NCBI GenBank assembly: GCA_937888595.1
Contig: CALARK010000025.1
Span: forward strand, 1 to 64,000
From: an uncultured Sterolibacteriaceae bacterium
GTDB taxonomy: Bacteria > Pseudomonadota > Gammaproteobacteria > Burkholderiales > Rhodocyclaceae
DNA length: 64,000 nt
Reading direction: 5' to 3'
Shown here: in pieces, positions 12,161-21,049 of the stretch
Layout of the letters: every line of letters starts with the position of its first letter
Numbering within the stretch: the first letter of the stretch is position 1
Program-made: the position numbers and the translations under genes
The notes under the pieces: model-generated
What the model saw: only the letters and a program-made list of their open reading frames with translations
Databases searched by the model: none
What the model was told of the DNA's origin: nothing

Positions 12161-12276
12161 CACCCGCATGGCGCAATCCGCTGGAGCACTTGCACCGCAC
12201 TTTCGGCCCGCGTATGGTGGCAGCCATAACGACGAGGGGCGTTTCACGGAGCGCACCCCAACACGAGGAGATAAAG

Positions 12277-14253
12277 ATGCTATCCACGCCTACCGGCGCC
12301 GCCTTGCGCCAGGCGCGTCATTTACTGGTCGAGCGTGGCGTGCCGCCCCCCGACGATCTGGTCGGCCTGACCGTGGCGCGCTCGTGGCGCCGCTGCCTCG
12401 AAGCGGGGCTCGCGCCCGTCGGCCGTCTCGGCGAGGTACCGCAATTGCACGCACAGGCCGTGCAGCGCGCGACGGAACGTCAGGGCGAACTGGTCGCCCA
12501 CGCCCGGCCGGTGATGGAATACCTCCACAGCCAGACGCGTGATTCCGGCAGCATGGTGATTCTCGCCGACGACCGCGGCATCGTGCTGCAGACGCTCGGT
12601 GACGCCGATTTCGTCGGCCGTGCCGAGCGCGTCGCGCTGGCGCCCGGCGCCTCCTGGCACGAACGTCATCGCGGCACCAACGCCATCGGCACCGCGCTGG
12701 CCGAAGGTTCTCCCGTGGTGGTGCATGGTGCGGAACACTTTCTCGAACGCAACGGCTTCCTCACCTGCGCGGCCGCCACGGTGACGGCGCCGGACGGCCG
12801 CCTGCTGGGCGTGCTGGACATCTCCGGCGACCAGCGCGGCCGTCATCCGCACACCTTCGGCCTCGTCCGCGCGGCGGCGCAGATGATCGAGAACCGCCTG
12901 TTCGACGCGCGCCACGGCGAAGCCTTGCGATTGCGGTTCCATCCACTCGCCGAGGGCATCGGCACCGTGGCCGAAGGCGTCGTCGCGCTGTCCGACGACG
13001 GCTGGATCGTCGGCGCCAATCCGGCCGGGCTGGCCTTGCTGGGCCTGGCGCCGGCCGACATCGGCGCCACGCCGATCGCCCGCGTGCTGCAGCTGCAGCC
13101 GGCCGACCTGGTCGACTGGGGCCGCCGGCACGGCAGCGATGCGCTGCCCACTCAGCGGCGCGGCGGCACGCGCCTGTTCGTGCGCGTCGAGCCGGGGCGC
13201 CACGCCCGCCGCGTGATCGTGGCGGGCGCCGATCATGCGGCTGATCCTGCTTCAGGTACGGCCCGCGAACGCGATGCGCTGGCCGCGCTCGACACCGGCG
13301 ACACACGCCTGCAAGCCGCCATCGACAAGGCGCGGCGCGTGCTCGACAAGCCGATCGCACTGCTGTTGCAGGGCGAATCCGGAGCCGGCAAGGAATTGTT
13401 CGCCAAGGCCTGCCACGCGGCGGGGCCGCGCCGCGGCAAGCCCTTCATCGCCGTTAACTGCGCCACCCTGCCGGAAAACCTCATCGAAGCCGAACTGTTC
13501 GGCCATGCCCCCGGCGCCTTCACCGGGGCGCGCAAGGAAGGCAATCCCGGCCGCATCCGTGCGGCGCATGGCGGCACGCTGTTCCTTGACGAGATCGGCG
13601 ACATGCCGCTCGCCCAGCAGGTGCGACTGTTGCGCGTGCTGCAGGAACGGGAAGTGGTGCCGGTCGGCGGCGACAAGCCGGTACGTGTCGATTTCGTGCT
13701 GATCTGCGCGAGCCACCGCGACCTCAAGGCCGAAATGGCGGCCGGCCGCTTCCGCGCCGACCTTTACTACCGCATCAACGGCCTGACCTTGAAGCTGCCG
13801 GCCCTGCGCGAACGCAGCGACTTCGCCGCGCTGATCGCACGCCTGTTACACGACATCGCTCCCGGCCGCGACCTCGACTTCGAGCCGGGCGTCGCCGCCG
13901 CCTTCGCCGCCTACGCCTGGCCGGGCAACGTACGCCAGCTCGCCAACGTGCTGCGCACCGCGTGCGCCCTGCTGGACGAGGATGAGCAACGCATCGGCTG
14001 GGCGCACCTGCCCGACGACCTGCTCGACGAGTTGCGCTCCGTCACGCCGGCGGCCCGACTGGATGCGGCCCCGCCCCAGCTGCCGGAGACAGACAACCTC
14101 CAGCATTTGTCCGCTGCCGCCATCACCCGCGCCATCACCACCAGCCGCGGCAACCTGTCGGAAGCGGCGCGCCGGCTCGGCATCAGCCGCAATACCCTGT
14201 ATCGGCGGCTGCGTCAGGCGAGCGGCGACAGCTGTCCGCAGCACGCCGGCTGA
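12277..14253 (+). CDS. Sigma-54-dependent activator, AcoR/AcxR family
   Basis: A 658-residue regulator. GAGGAG lies 6 bases before ATG 12277, which decides the start against a long upstream open frame antisense to the dehydrogenase. Order: GAF-type sensor (~60-220, with ASWHERHRGTNAIGTAL, characteristic of AcoR relatives); PAS-like region (~235-320); AAA+ ATPase with Walker A GESGAGKE (~366) and sigma-54 contact loop GAFTGA (~413), DEIGDMP and R-finger region; C-terminal Fis-type HTH (NLSEAARRLGISRNTLYRRL). All motifs needed for open-complex formation are intact. It most likely activates the divergent aldehyde dehydrogenase operon. Confidence 0.9.
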   Translation: MLSTPTGAALRQARHLLVERGVPPPDDLVGLTVARSWRRCLEAGLAPVGRLGEVPQLHAQAVQRATERQGELVAHARPVMEYLHSQTRDSGSMVILADDRGIVLQTLGDADFVGRAERVALAPGASWHERHRGTNAIGTALAEGSPVVVHGAEHFLERNGFLTCAAATVTAPDGRLLGVLDISGDQRGRHPHTFGLVRAAAQMIENRLFDARHGEALRLRFHPLAEGIGTVAEGVVALSDDGWIVGANPAGLALLGLAPADIGATPIARVLQLQPADLVDWGRRHGSDALPTQRRGGTRLFVRVEPGRHARRVIVAGADHAADPASGTARERDALAALDTGDTRLQAAIDKARRVLDKPIALLLQGESGAGKELFAKACHAAGPRRGKPFIAVNCATLPENLIEAELFGHAPGAFTGARKEGNPGRIRAAHGGTLFLDEIGDMPLAQQVRLLRVLQEREVVPVGGDKPVRVDFVLICASHRDLKAEMAAGRFRADLYYRINGLTLKLPALRERSDFAALIARLLHDIAPGRDLDFEPGVAAAFAAYAWPGNVRQLANVLRTACALLDEDEQRIGWAHLPDDLLDELRSVTPAARLDAAPPQLPETDNLQHLSAAAITRAITTSRGNLSEAARRLGISRNTLYRRLRQASGDSCPQHAG

Positions 14254-14492
14254 AGCGCCAGCCAACGACGAAGGCGCGGCTGTCAGTCCGGATCTGTGGC
14301 GCCGAAAAACCGCGCGCCTCGTCGGCATCCGGTCACCCCTGCCGCCCAGCAAGCGGGAAATATCGTTCAGCAGACGCATCGTCGTTCCTCGTCGTATGCG
14401 GATCGGTCGCACGGATTGGTCGCCGCAGGCCGCCGGAACTTACACCCGATCGCCGCTTCGCGGTAAGGTTCGCCCGGATCAGGAGGAACCGC

Positions 14493-14864
14493 ATGGCACA
14501 CACGCAAGTCACGATGAACGGCCGCACGGTGGCGGTCGAGATCACCCCGGCCGCGGAACGCGCGCTGGCGGCGCGCAGCGAGCCGCTCTACGTCGAGCTG
14601 GAACTCTATTTCTCCTGCCTGGTGAAGAAATTCGTGCACTTCCGCGCCGACTCGCGCGGCAAGCCGACGGTGCCGGTGGGCGACAGGCTGCTGCTCTACT
14701 TCCGCCCGGTCACCTCCACCGCCTGCACCTTCGAGGTTGCCGAACGTCTCGGCCGCCAGCCGGAAAAGGACATCGACAGCGAGGCACTGCACCACGTCGC
14801 GCCAAAGCGGGTCAGGATCGACCATGCGAACGGCGAGTGGTGCGGGAGCTACGAGTTTCTGTAA
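14493..14864 (+). CDS. Conserved protein of unknown function
   Basis: A 123-residue soluble protein with an excellent RBS (AGGAGG, 6 bases before ATG 14493). It looks alpha/beta with two Cys positions (YFSCLVKKF, TACTFEV) and a third near the end (EWCGSYEFL). The alcohol dehydrogenase gene starts 2 bp after its stop, so the two are translationally coupled and a function in the same pathway is likely. Family not recognised. Confidence 0.6.
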   Translation: MAHTQVTMNGRTVAVEITPAAERALAARSEPLYVELELYFSCLVKKFVHFRADSRGKPTVPVGDRLLLYFRPVTSTACTFEVAERLGRQPEKDIDSEALHHVAPKRVRIDHANGEWCGSYEFL

Positions 14865-14866
14865 AG

Positions 14867-16063
14867 ATGCCGCCCATGATTCCGCCTTTCGCGATTTCCC
14901 GCCTGCCGCGCATCGAATTCGGCAGCGGCGCCCTCCGCAAGCTGCCCGACATCGCCGCGAGCTACGGGAAGCGGCTGCTGCTCGTCACCGGCGCACGCAG
15001 CTTCGTCGAATCGCCGCAGGCCGAGCCGCTATTCGACGCCTTCCGCGCACGCGGCATCGGCTGGGAGGTCGTCAAGGTCGCCGTCGAGCCGTCGCCGACT
15101 TTCGTCGATGAGACGGTGGCGGCGCTGCGCGATGGGCGTTTCGACGCGGTGATCGGCCTTGGCGGCGGCGCGGCGCTCGACGCCGCCAAGGCCGTCGCCG
15201 GTCTGCTGAAGCCGGGCAATTCGGTGATGGACCACCTCGAAGGTGTCGGCCCCGAGCTGCCCTACGCCGGCCCGGCCACGCCCTTCATCGCCGTGCCGAC
15301 GACCGCGGGCACCGGCTCCGAGGCAACGAAGAACGCCGTGCTGTCGATCGCGGGACAGTTCAAGAAATCCTTCCGCGACGACAAGCTGGTCGCCGAATGG
15401 GCTATCGTCGATCCCGACCTGCTCGCTACCTGCCCGCCCGCGCTGATCGCCGCGGATGGCATGGACACCTTCACCCAGTTGCTGGAGAGTTTTGTTTCGA
15501 CGCGCAGCAACCCGATGACCGACGCGCTGGCCCGCAGCGGCATCATGATGGTGAAGGACAGCCTGCTGTCGCTCCATCGCGAACCGGCGGCGCCCCAATC
15601 GCCCCTGTGGCGCGAAAAGATGGCCTACGCCGCGCTGTTATCAGGAATATGTCTGGCGCAGACGGGGCTCGGTTCGGTGCACGGGCTGGCGGCACCGCTC
15701 GGCGCCTTCTTTCCGATTCCGCACGGCGTCGCCTGCGGCACGCTGGTGGCGACCGCCACCGAGGTCAACATCGCGGCCCTGAAAGAACGTCTGCCCGACA
15801 GCCCGGCCCTGCCGAAATACGCCGAGGTCGGCCGCCGCTTCGCGATGCAGAAGGGACTGAACGGCGACGAGGCGCGCGCCTTCCTCGTCGCCACGCTGCG
15901 GCAGTGGGAAGCCGCGCTGGACCTGCCGCGCCTGTCGCACTACCGTCTCGCCGCCGCCGACTTTTCAAGGGTGGTGGCGCACAGCCGCGGCAGCAGCATG
16001 AAGACCAATCCCGTCGAACTGACGGACGCCGAACTCACCCGCATCCTCGAGGAGCGCCTCTGA
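14867..16063 (+). CDS. Iron-containing alcohol dehydrogenase family protein
   Basis: A 398-residue group-III alcohol dehydrogenase. The nucleotide-binding GGGAALDAAKAVAG and TTAGTGSEATKNAV motifs are clear. Metal ligands expected from FucO are an Asp and three His: D200, H272 (SVHGLA) and H286 (IPHGVA) are present, but the second position is Gln (Q204 in DTFTQLLES) instead of His. Gln here marks a subfamily with an uncertain metal preference. ATG 14876 is an alternative start. The carbonic-anhydrase-like gene starts 1 bp after its stop. Substrate unknown. Confidence 0.85.
   Translation: MPPMIPPFAISRLPRIEFGSGALRKLPDIAASYGKRLLLVTGARSFVESPQAEPLFDAFRARGIGWEVVKVAVEPSPTFVDETVAALRDGRFDAVIGLGGGAALDAAKAVAGLLKPGNSVMDHLEGVGPELPYAGPATPFIAVPTTAGTGSEATKNAVLSIAGQFKKSFRDDKLVAEWAIVDPDLLATCPPALIAADGMDTFTQLLESFVSTRSNPMTDALARSGIMMVKDSLLSLHREPAAPQSPLWREKMAYAALLSGICLAQTGLGSVHGLAAPLGAFFPIPHGVACGTLVATATEVNIAALKERLPDSPALPKYAEVGRRFAMQKGLNGDEARAFLVATLRQWEAALDLPRLSHYRLAAADFSRVVAHSRGSSMKTNPVELTDAELTRILEERL
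15942..15964 (-). repeat. Possible R23 copy inside alcohol dehydrogenase gene
   Basis: Core differs at two positions and is read in frame as RLAAADFS, close to the RLAGADFS encoded by copy 9. The surrounding residues align with the normal family C-terminus, so this could be coincidence. Confidence 0.35.
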
Positions 16064-16064
16064 C

Positions 16065-17144
16065 ATGGCCATCCACCGCCGCCCGATCCAGGAACGCATC
16101 GACTGGGTGTTCGACCTCGCCGACCGCCATGGCGCGGCCTACCGCAGCCCCGAGGCCTGGCTGGCGCGCGAGCGCTATCTCGCCGAGCATCCCACCGCCA
16201 TCGCCGTGCTCAAGTGCATGGACGGCCGCATCAACATCCCCGTGGCGACGAACACGCCCGTCGGCATCCTGATGCCCTTCCGCAACCTCGGCGGCATGTT
16301 CGACCTCGGCTGGCCGCACCTCGGCGAAGTGCTCGCCCACCACGTGCAGCGCATGGTGGCAGATGGCCGGCGCGTGCTCTTCCTCATCACCTACCACTTC
16401 TCGAAGGGCAGCCCCGCACGCGGCTGCGCCGGTTTCGGCAACGACACCGCCGCTGCCATCGCGCACACGTACGAAATCCGCCGCCAGGTCGAGCACATCT
16501 TCGGCAGCGCGCACGGCACCGTCTATCCCCTCGTCTGCGGCTTCGAGACCGACGAGGACGCGCTGATCCTGCACGGCAGCGACGGCGCCACGCTGGAGAT
16601 GGCGAATATTGGCGATGGCGACGGCGAACGCGCCGCGCTGGCGCCGCGGCTGGCCGCGCTGCTGCCCGACATGCCGGCGCAGATGCGCGCCGACCTGCTG
16701 CCGCTGCTCAACGGCAACCTCGACCACATCGCCGCCGTGCGCGCACAGATCGCGCAGAACGCACGCGAACTCGACATCGAGCACCGCGAATGGATGATCT
16801 GCCTCGGCCGCGGCTTCGACTTCCTGCACACGCCGAACGTCGCCCTGATCGTCGGCCCCTACAGCCCGAACCTCGACGTGCCGGTGCACACCGCTGCCGG
16901 CATCATCGCCGCCAACATGGCGGCCGGCCGCATCCCGGATGACGGCTTCCTGCTGCTCGCCTCGGTACCCTACGACGAGATCGGTGTCGACCGCGCCCGC
17001 GCCGAGCTCAAGTCGCGCTTCCTGTCCGACTTCGCCGCCGGCGTGATCCGGCAGGAATTCCCGGCGCTGGCCGACAAAATGGCGATGCGCACCGCCGTGC
17101 TCGACTGGCGCTCGCGCCGGCTGGAGCTGATCGACGGGCAGTGA
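16065..17144 (+). CDS. CsoSCA-like (beta-class variant) carbonic anhydrase
   Basis: A 359-residue protein with the carbonic anhydrase motif C51-M-D53-G-R55 followed by H111 and C121 (HFSKGSPARGC). The H-x9-C spacing is close to the long H-to-C spacing of the carboxysomal shell enzyme CsoSCA and unlike ordinary beta-CAs (H-x2-C). C51, H111 and C121 are the predicted Zn ligands, and D53/R55 the gating pair. No carboxysome shell, RuBisCO or csoS gene is in the window, and no signal peptide is seen. It is coupled to the alcohol dehydrogenase gene (1 bp gap). Activity as a carbonic anhydrase is inferred from the ligand set; it could have another hydrolytic or binding role. Confidence 0.65.
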   Translation: MAIHRRPIQERIDWVFDLADRHGAAYRSPEAWLARERYLAEHPTAIAVLKCMDGRINIPVATNTPVGILMPFRNLGGMFDLGWPHLGEVLAHHVQRMVADGRRVLFLITYHFSKGSPARGCAGFGNDTAAAIAHTYEIRRQVEHIFGSAHGTVYPLVCGFETDEDALILHGSDGATLEMANIGDGDGERAALAPRLAALLPDMPAQMRADLLPLLNGNLDHIAAVRAQIAQNARELDIEHREWMICLGRGFDFLHTPNVALIVGPYSPNLDVPVHTAAGIIAANMAAGRIPDDGFLLLASVPYDEIGVDRARAELKSRFLSDFAAGVIRQEFPALADKMAMRTAVLDWRSRRLELIDGQ

Positions 17145-17167
17145 AAAGTCGGCGCGGGCGGGACGGC
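17145..17167 (+). repeat. R23 dispersed repeat, copy 7
   Basis: Core has one mismatch. Its A-run touches the TGA stop codon of the preceding gene. Confidence 0.87.
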
Positions 17168-17283
17168 GCACCAAGCAGCATATTGCTGACGCCAACAGGG
17201 CAATTACGGCAAAATGCGTACTGCGAGGAGGTCGCTGCCCCACCGCGGGTACACGCCGCATAACAAAATAATTCAGCTTATTT

Positions 17284-18048
17284 ATGACCGACAGAGCGAT
17301 GAGCAATCCGGCTGCCTGGCTGCAGCTTCTCCGATGGGCCCTGCTGGGTTTCGTGCTGGGCATTTCCCCTGCGCTGCAGGCGGCCGAGCCGTTGCGGCTG
17401 AACAGTGGTGTACGCGCCCCCTACTTCCAGCCCGACCAGTCCGGTTTCATCGACCGGCTCGTGCCCGAGGTGTTCCGCCGCATCGGCATCACGGCCGTCG
17501 GCGTGCAGTACGCCGCTTCCGAGCGCGCGATGATCAATGCCAACAATGGCGTCGATGACGGCCTGGTCCTGCGCATCCGCGGCCTCGAGAAGAACTACCC
17601 CAACCTGGTGATTGTCGACGAGAAGATCATCGACAACGATTTCGTCGCCTACGCGAAGCAGGCCGATTTCGCCACGACCAGTTTCGCGGCCCTGAAAGGC
17701 CGCCAGGTCGCGTTCATCAACGGCTGGAAGATCTTCGAGGCCAACCTTCCCGGCGACGTCGCGGTGACCAAGGTCCAGGAGGCGCCCCAGCTCTTCACCC
17801 TGCTCGAGCAGGGCCGGGCCGACGTGGTGCTTTACGAGCGCTGGCAGGGCAACCAGATTCTCAAGGAGACCGGCATCCGGGCGCAGGTTCTCGCTCCCCC
17901 GCTCGCCAAAAGCGAAATGTTCATGTACCTGCACAAGAAGCACGCCCACCTGGCCGGTCCGGCGGCCCGCGCCCTGCGCGACATGAAGGCGGACGGGACC
18001 TGGCAGCGCATCGCCGCGGAAAGCCTGCCCGGCTTCGGGCAGCCATGA
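17284..18048 (+). CDS. Periplasmic solute-binding protein, family 3 type
   Basis: A 254-residue protein with a signal peptide (hydrophobic ~14-30, ALQA-A site) and a type-3 binding fold: GFIDRLVPEVFRRIGI near the N-terminus, FAALKGRQVAFINGW in the hinge, and LLEQGRADVVLYERW at the ligand domain. No permease or ATPase genes are nearby. Instead its stop overlaps the start of a GGDEF-EAL protein by 4 bp, so it more likely feeds ligand information to that sensor than to a transporter. Ligand unknown. An in-frame ATG at 17299 is an alternative start. Confidence 0.8.
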   Translation: MTDRAMSNPAAWLQLLRWALLGFVLGISPALQAAEPLRLNSGVRAPYFQPDQSGFIDRLVPEVFRRIGITAVGVQYAASERAMINANNGVDDGLVLRIRGLEKNYPNLVIVDEKIIDNDFVAYAKQADFATTSFAALKGRQVAFINGWKIFEANLPGDVAVTKVQEAPQLFTLLEQGRADVVLYERWQGNQILKETGIRAQVLAPPLAKSEMFMYLHKKHAHLAGPAARALRDMKADGTWQRIAAESLPGFGQP

Positions 18049-20480
18049 TGCCCGCGGAGGACAAGCCGCACCGCAGCCACCGCCTCGCCCGGCGGCTGGT
18101 ACTGCTGACGCTGCTGGCCAGCGGCCTGATCGCCACTTTCATCACGCTGGTGCAGATCTACCTCGAGTACGATCGTGAGATCGCCGACATCGAGCGGCGC
18201 TTCGGCGAAATCGAGACGGCTTACCTGCCGAGCGTGACGCAGGGACTCTGGGTGATGGACCGGTCGGCGCTGCAGACTCTGGTCGACGGCATTCGCAAGT
18301 TGCCGGATTTCGAGCATGCGGTCGTGCAGGCCGACGGCGAGGTGATCGCCCGTAGCGGCACCCCGCCGCAAACCCACGAGTTTTCCCGCCGCTTCGACAT
18401 CGAGTACGACTATCGCGGTACGCGCCAGCCAATCGGCACGCTGGAGGTGGCGGCGAGCGATGCCGGCCCCGTGGCGCGCGCCTGGCAGCGACTGTGGCTG
18501 ACGCTGGTCCTCAACAGCTTCAAGACCGTGCTGGTGGCGACGCTGCTGCTGCTGTTCGTGCAGCGCATGATCACGACCCCGGTCGAGCGCATCCACGCGC
18601 ATACCCGCCGGATGGCGGAAGGCCACCTCGACGAGCCGCTGCGCATCGAGACACGCTTCCCTTCCAGCCGCGGCGACGAGATCCACGGGCTGGCGCAGGC
18701 CGTCGACACGATGCGCGAAAGCCTGCGGCAGCGCAATGCCGAGCTGAACGAGAGCAACGAGCAGCTGAAGGAGGCGGTGGCCCAGAAGGACATCGCCCTC
18801 CTGCAGGTGCGCTCGTATGCGGATGAACTCGAGCTCGCCGCGGGCGTGTTCTCGCATGCGTTCGAGGGCATCATGATCACCGATGCCGACAGCATCATCC
18901 TGTCGGTCAACCCGGCCTTCACCCAGATCACCGGCTACTCGCCGGAGGAAGCGATCGGCCGGACGCCGCGCCTGCTGCGCTCCGATCACCAGGACGAGTA
19001 TTTCTACCGCGACATGTGGGCCACCCTGTCACCGAGCGGCGAATGGCGCGGCGAGCTGTGGAACCGCCGCAAGGACGGCCACGCCTACCTGCAGTGGACG
19101 AGCATCACCACGATCAACGATGCCGAAGGCAAGCCCTATCGCCGCATCGCCGTGATGACGGACATCACGGAGGAGCGCCGCAACGAGGAGCGCATCCGCC
19201 ACCAGGCTTTCCACGATGCGCTGACCGGCCTGCCGAACCGCACCCTGCTGAACAACCGCCTCGAGCACGCGATCCGCTCGGCCAGCCGCGGCGACGAGCG
19301 GATCGCCCTGCTGTTCATCGACCTCGACCGCTTCAAGGTTATCAACGACAGCCTCGGCCACCTGATCGGCGACCTGCTGCTCAAGGAAGCGGCGCGGCGC
19401 ATGACCGACTGCGTGCGCGGCAGCGACACCGTGGCCCGCCTCGGCGGCGACGAATTCGTCATCCTCGCGCCGATCGAGCACAGCGCCGATGCGGCGCAGA
19501 TCGCCGAAAAGATCATCCAGGAAATCGCCCAGCCTTTCACGATCCAGGACCATACGCTGTATGTCGGCGCGAGCGTCGGCGTCAGCGTGTACCCCGAGGA
19601 CGGCACCGATCCCGCAACGTTGCTGCGCAATGCGGATGTCGCGATGTATGCCTCCAAGCAGGCCGGACGCGGCACCCTGCGCTTCTTCGACACGGGCATG
19701 AACGACCGCGCCCAGCAGCGCCTGAAGCTCGAAGCCTCGTTGCGGCGCGCCATCGCCGACCGGGAGTTCGAGCTCTACTACCAGACCAAGGTCTGCCTGC
19801 TGGACGGACGCCATTGCGGCATGGAAGCGCTGATCCGCTGGCACGACCCGCAACTCGGCCTCGTGTCCCCGGCGGACTTCATTCCGCTGGCCGAGGAAAC
19901 CGGCCTGATCGTACCGATCGGCGACTGGGTACTCGATGCCGCCTGCGCCCAGATGCGCCGCTGGCGCGATGGCGGCAGCATCGCCGGGCCGGTCGCCGTC
20001 AACGTCTCGGCCCTGCAGCTCGACGATCCCGAGTTCGCGGCACGGGTGGTCGACATCCTGCGGCGCCACGACATCGACGGCAGCCACCTGCAGATCGAGG
20101 TGACCGAGTCCACCGTGATGGCCAACCCGGAACAGGCGATCCGCGCCCTCGGCCGGCTGTCCTCCCTCGGCATCAGCATCGCCGTCGACGACTTCGGCAC
20201 CGGCTACTCGAGCTTCAGCTACCTCAAGCGCCTGCCGATCAACGTCCTCAAGGTCGACCGCTCGTTCGTAAACGACATCGGCACCAGCAGCGAGGACGAA
20301 CAGATCGTCACCGCGATCATCCAGGTCGCGCACGCGCTCAAGCTGCAGGTCGTCGCGGAAGGCGTCGAGACGCGTGAGCAGGCGGCCTTCCTCACCCGCC
20401 TCGGCTGCCATTTCGGCCAGGGCTACCTCTACGCGAAACCGCTGCCGCGGGAGGAGTTCGAGCGTCTGGTCGGGGCCTGA
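18045..20480 (+). CDS. Membrane GGDEF-EAL protein with PAS domain
   Basis: An 811-residue inner-membrane protein controlling cyclic di-GMP. Order: membrane helix (~20-42); periplasmic domain (~43-160); second helix (~165-185); HAMP; coiled coil; PAS (~265-380, FEGIMITDADSIILSVNPAF); GGDEF with intact GGDEF near 467; EAL near 594-596 (MEALIRW). The phosphodiesterase residues are all visible (EVTESTV, DDFGTGYSS, AEGVETREQ, GQGYLYAKPLP), so it can probably break down c-di-GMP; the GGDEF half may also be active. The upstream binding protein (4-bp overlap) probably delivers its signal. Confidence 0.92.
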   Translation: MMPAEDKPHRSHRLARRLVLLTLLASGLIATFITLVQIYLEYDREIADIERRFGEIETAYLPSVTQGLWVMDRSALQTLVDGIRKLPDFEHAVVQADGEVIARSGTPPQTHEFSRRFDIEYDYRGTRQPIGTLEVAASDAGPVARAWQRLWLTLVLNSFKTVLVATLLLLFVQRMITTPVERIHAHTRRMAEGHLDEPLRIETRFPSSRGDEIHGLAQAVDTMRESLRQRNAELNESNEQLKEAVAQKDIALLQVRSYADELELAAGVFSHAFEGIMITDADSIILSVNPAFTQITGYSPEEAIGRTPRLLRSDHQDEYFYRDMWATLSPSGEWRGELWNRRKDGHAYLQWTSITTINDAEGKPYRRIAVMTDITEERRNEERIRHQAFHDALTGLPNRTLLNNRLEHAIRSASRGDERIALLFIDLDRFKVINDSLGHLIGDLLLKEAARRMTDCVRGSDTVARLGGDEFVILAPIEHSADAAQIAEKIIQEIAQPFTIQDHTLYVGASVGVSVYPEDGTDPATLLRNADVAMYASKQAGRGTLRFFDTGMNDRAQQRLKLEASLRRAIADREFELYYQTKVCLLDGRHCGMEALIRWHDPQLGLVSPADFIPLAEETGLIVPIGDWVLDAACAQMRRWRDGGSIAGPVAVNVSALQLDDPEFAARVVDILRRHDIDGSHLQIEVTESTVMANPEQAIRALGRLSSLGISIAVDDFGTGYSSFSYLKRLPINVLKVDRSFVNDIGTSSEDEQIVTAIIQVAHALKLQVVAEGVETREQAAFLTRLGCHFGQGYLYAKPLPREEFERLVGA

Positions 20481-20494
20481 AAGGACCCGGCAGG

Positions 20495-20517
20495 AAAGTC
20501 GGCGCCGGCGGGACGGC
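20495..20517 (+). repeat. R23 dispersed repeat, copy 8 (perfect)
   Basis: Matches consensus exactly. It is centred between the stop codons of two convergent genes (14 bp after one, 11 bp before the other). Confidence 0.92.
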
Positions 20518-20528
20518 GCCCGAACGTT

Positions 20529-21047
20529 TCAGCGCGTCCTGACTGCGGCGAGGATGCCCTGCATCAGGGCGAGCGGCGTGGGCGGGCAGCCGGGAATCCG
20601 GACATCGACCGGGATGACGTTTTCCACGGCGCCGCAGGTCGCGTAGTTGGGTCCGAAGAGTTGGCCGATCTCCCCGCAGCCGCAGCCGCAATCGCCGACG
20701 GCAACGACCAGCTTGGGATCGGGCGTGCAGGCGTAGGCGATCTTCACCGCGTTCTCCATGTTCTTCGTCACCGGGCCGGTGACGAGCAGCATGTCGGCGT
20801 GGCGCGGGCTGGCGACGAACTTGATGCCGCTGCCTTCGAGGTTGTAGTAGGGATTGTTGAGCGCGTGAATCTCGAGCTCGCAGGCGTTGCAGGAGCCGGC
20901 ATCGACCTCGCGGATGGTCAGCGCGCGGCCGAGGATGCGCAAGATTTCATCGTTGAGGCGGTCGAGTTCCCTCTTCGCATCCCCCGCGTCGGGGGCGGGC
21001 TCGCTGACGACGCCGGTCTTGAGGATGTGCTTGAGGACGGACCACAT
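20529..21047 (-). CDS. HyfI/NuoB-like iron-sulfur subunit of Ehr-type complex
   Basis: A 172-residue peripheral subunit (last gene of the operon). Cys ligands for one 4Fe-4S cluster are visible: GSCNACELE, GDCGCGCGE and PGCPPTP, matching HycG/HyfI/NuoB. The chosen ATG at 21047 starts MWSVLKHILKTG, as usual in the family, 2 bp after the stop of the large-subunit gene; an open frame to 21158 is overlap only. It would carry electrons to the quinone- or active-site region of the large subunit. Confidence 0.88.
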   Translation of the reverse strand: MWSVLKHILKTGVVSEPAPDAGDAKRELDRLNDEILRILGRALTIREVDAGSCNACELEIHALNNPYYNLEGSGIKFVASPRHADMLLVTGPVTKNMENAVKIAYACTPDPKLVVAVGDCGCGCGEIGQLFGPNYATCGAVENVIPVDVRIPGCPPTPLALMQGILAAVRTR

Positions 21048-21049
21048 GT

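Noticed and set aside
14254..14492. Possible small gene on the minus strand (MRLLNDISRLLGG)
   Set aside because: No RBS, runs into the activator gene antisense, no family resemblance.
15080..15102. Sequence differing from R23 by three bases in the alcohol dehydrogenase gene
   Set aside because: It encodes VEPSPTF, the conserved EPxPT motif of the enzyme family, so similarity is explained by protein function.
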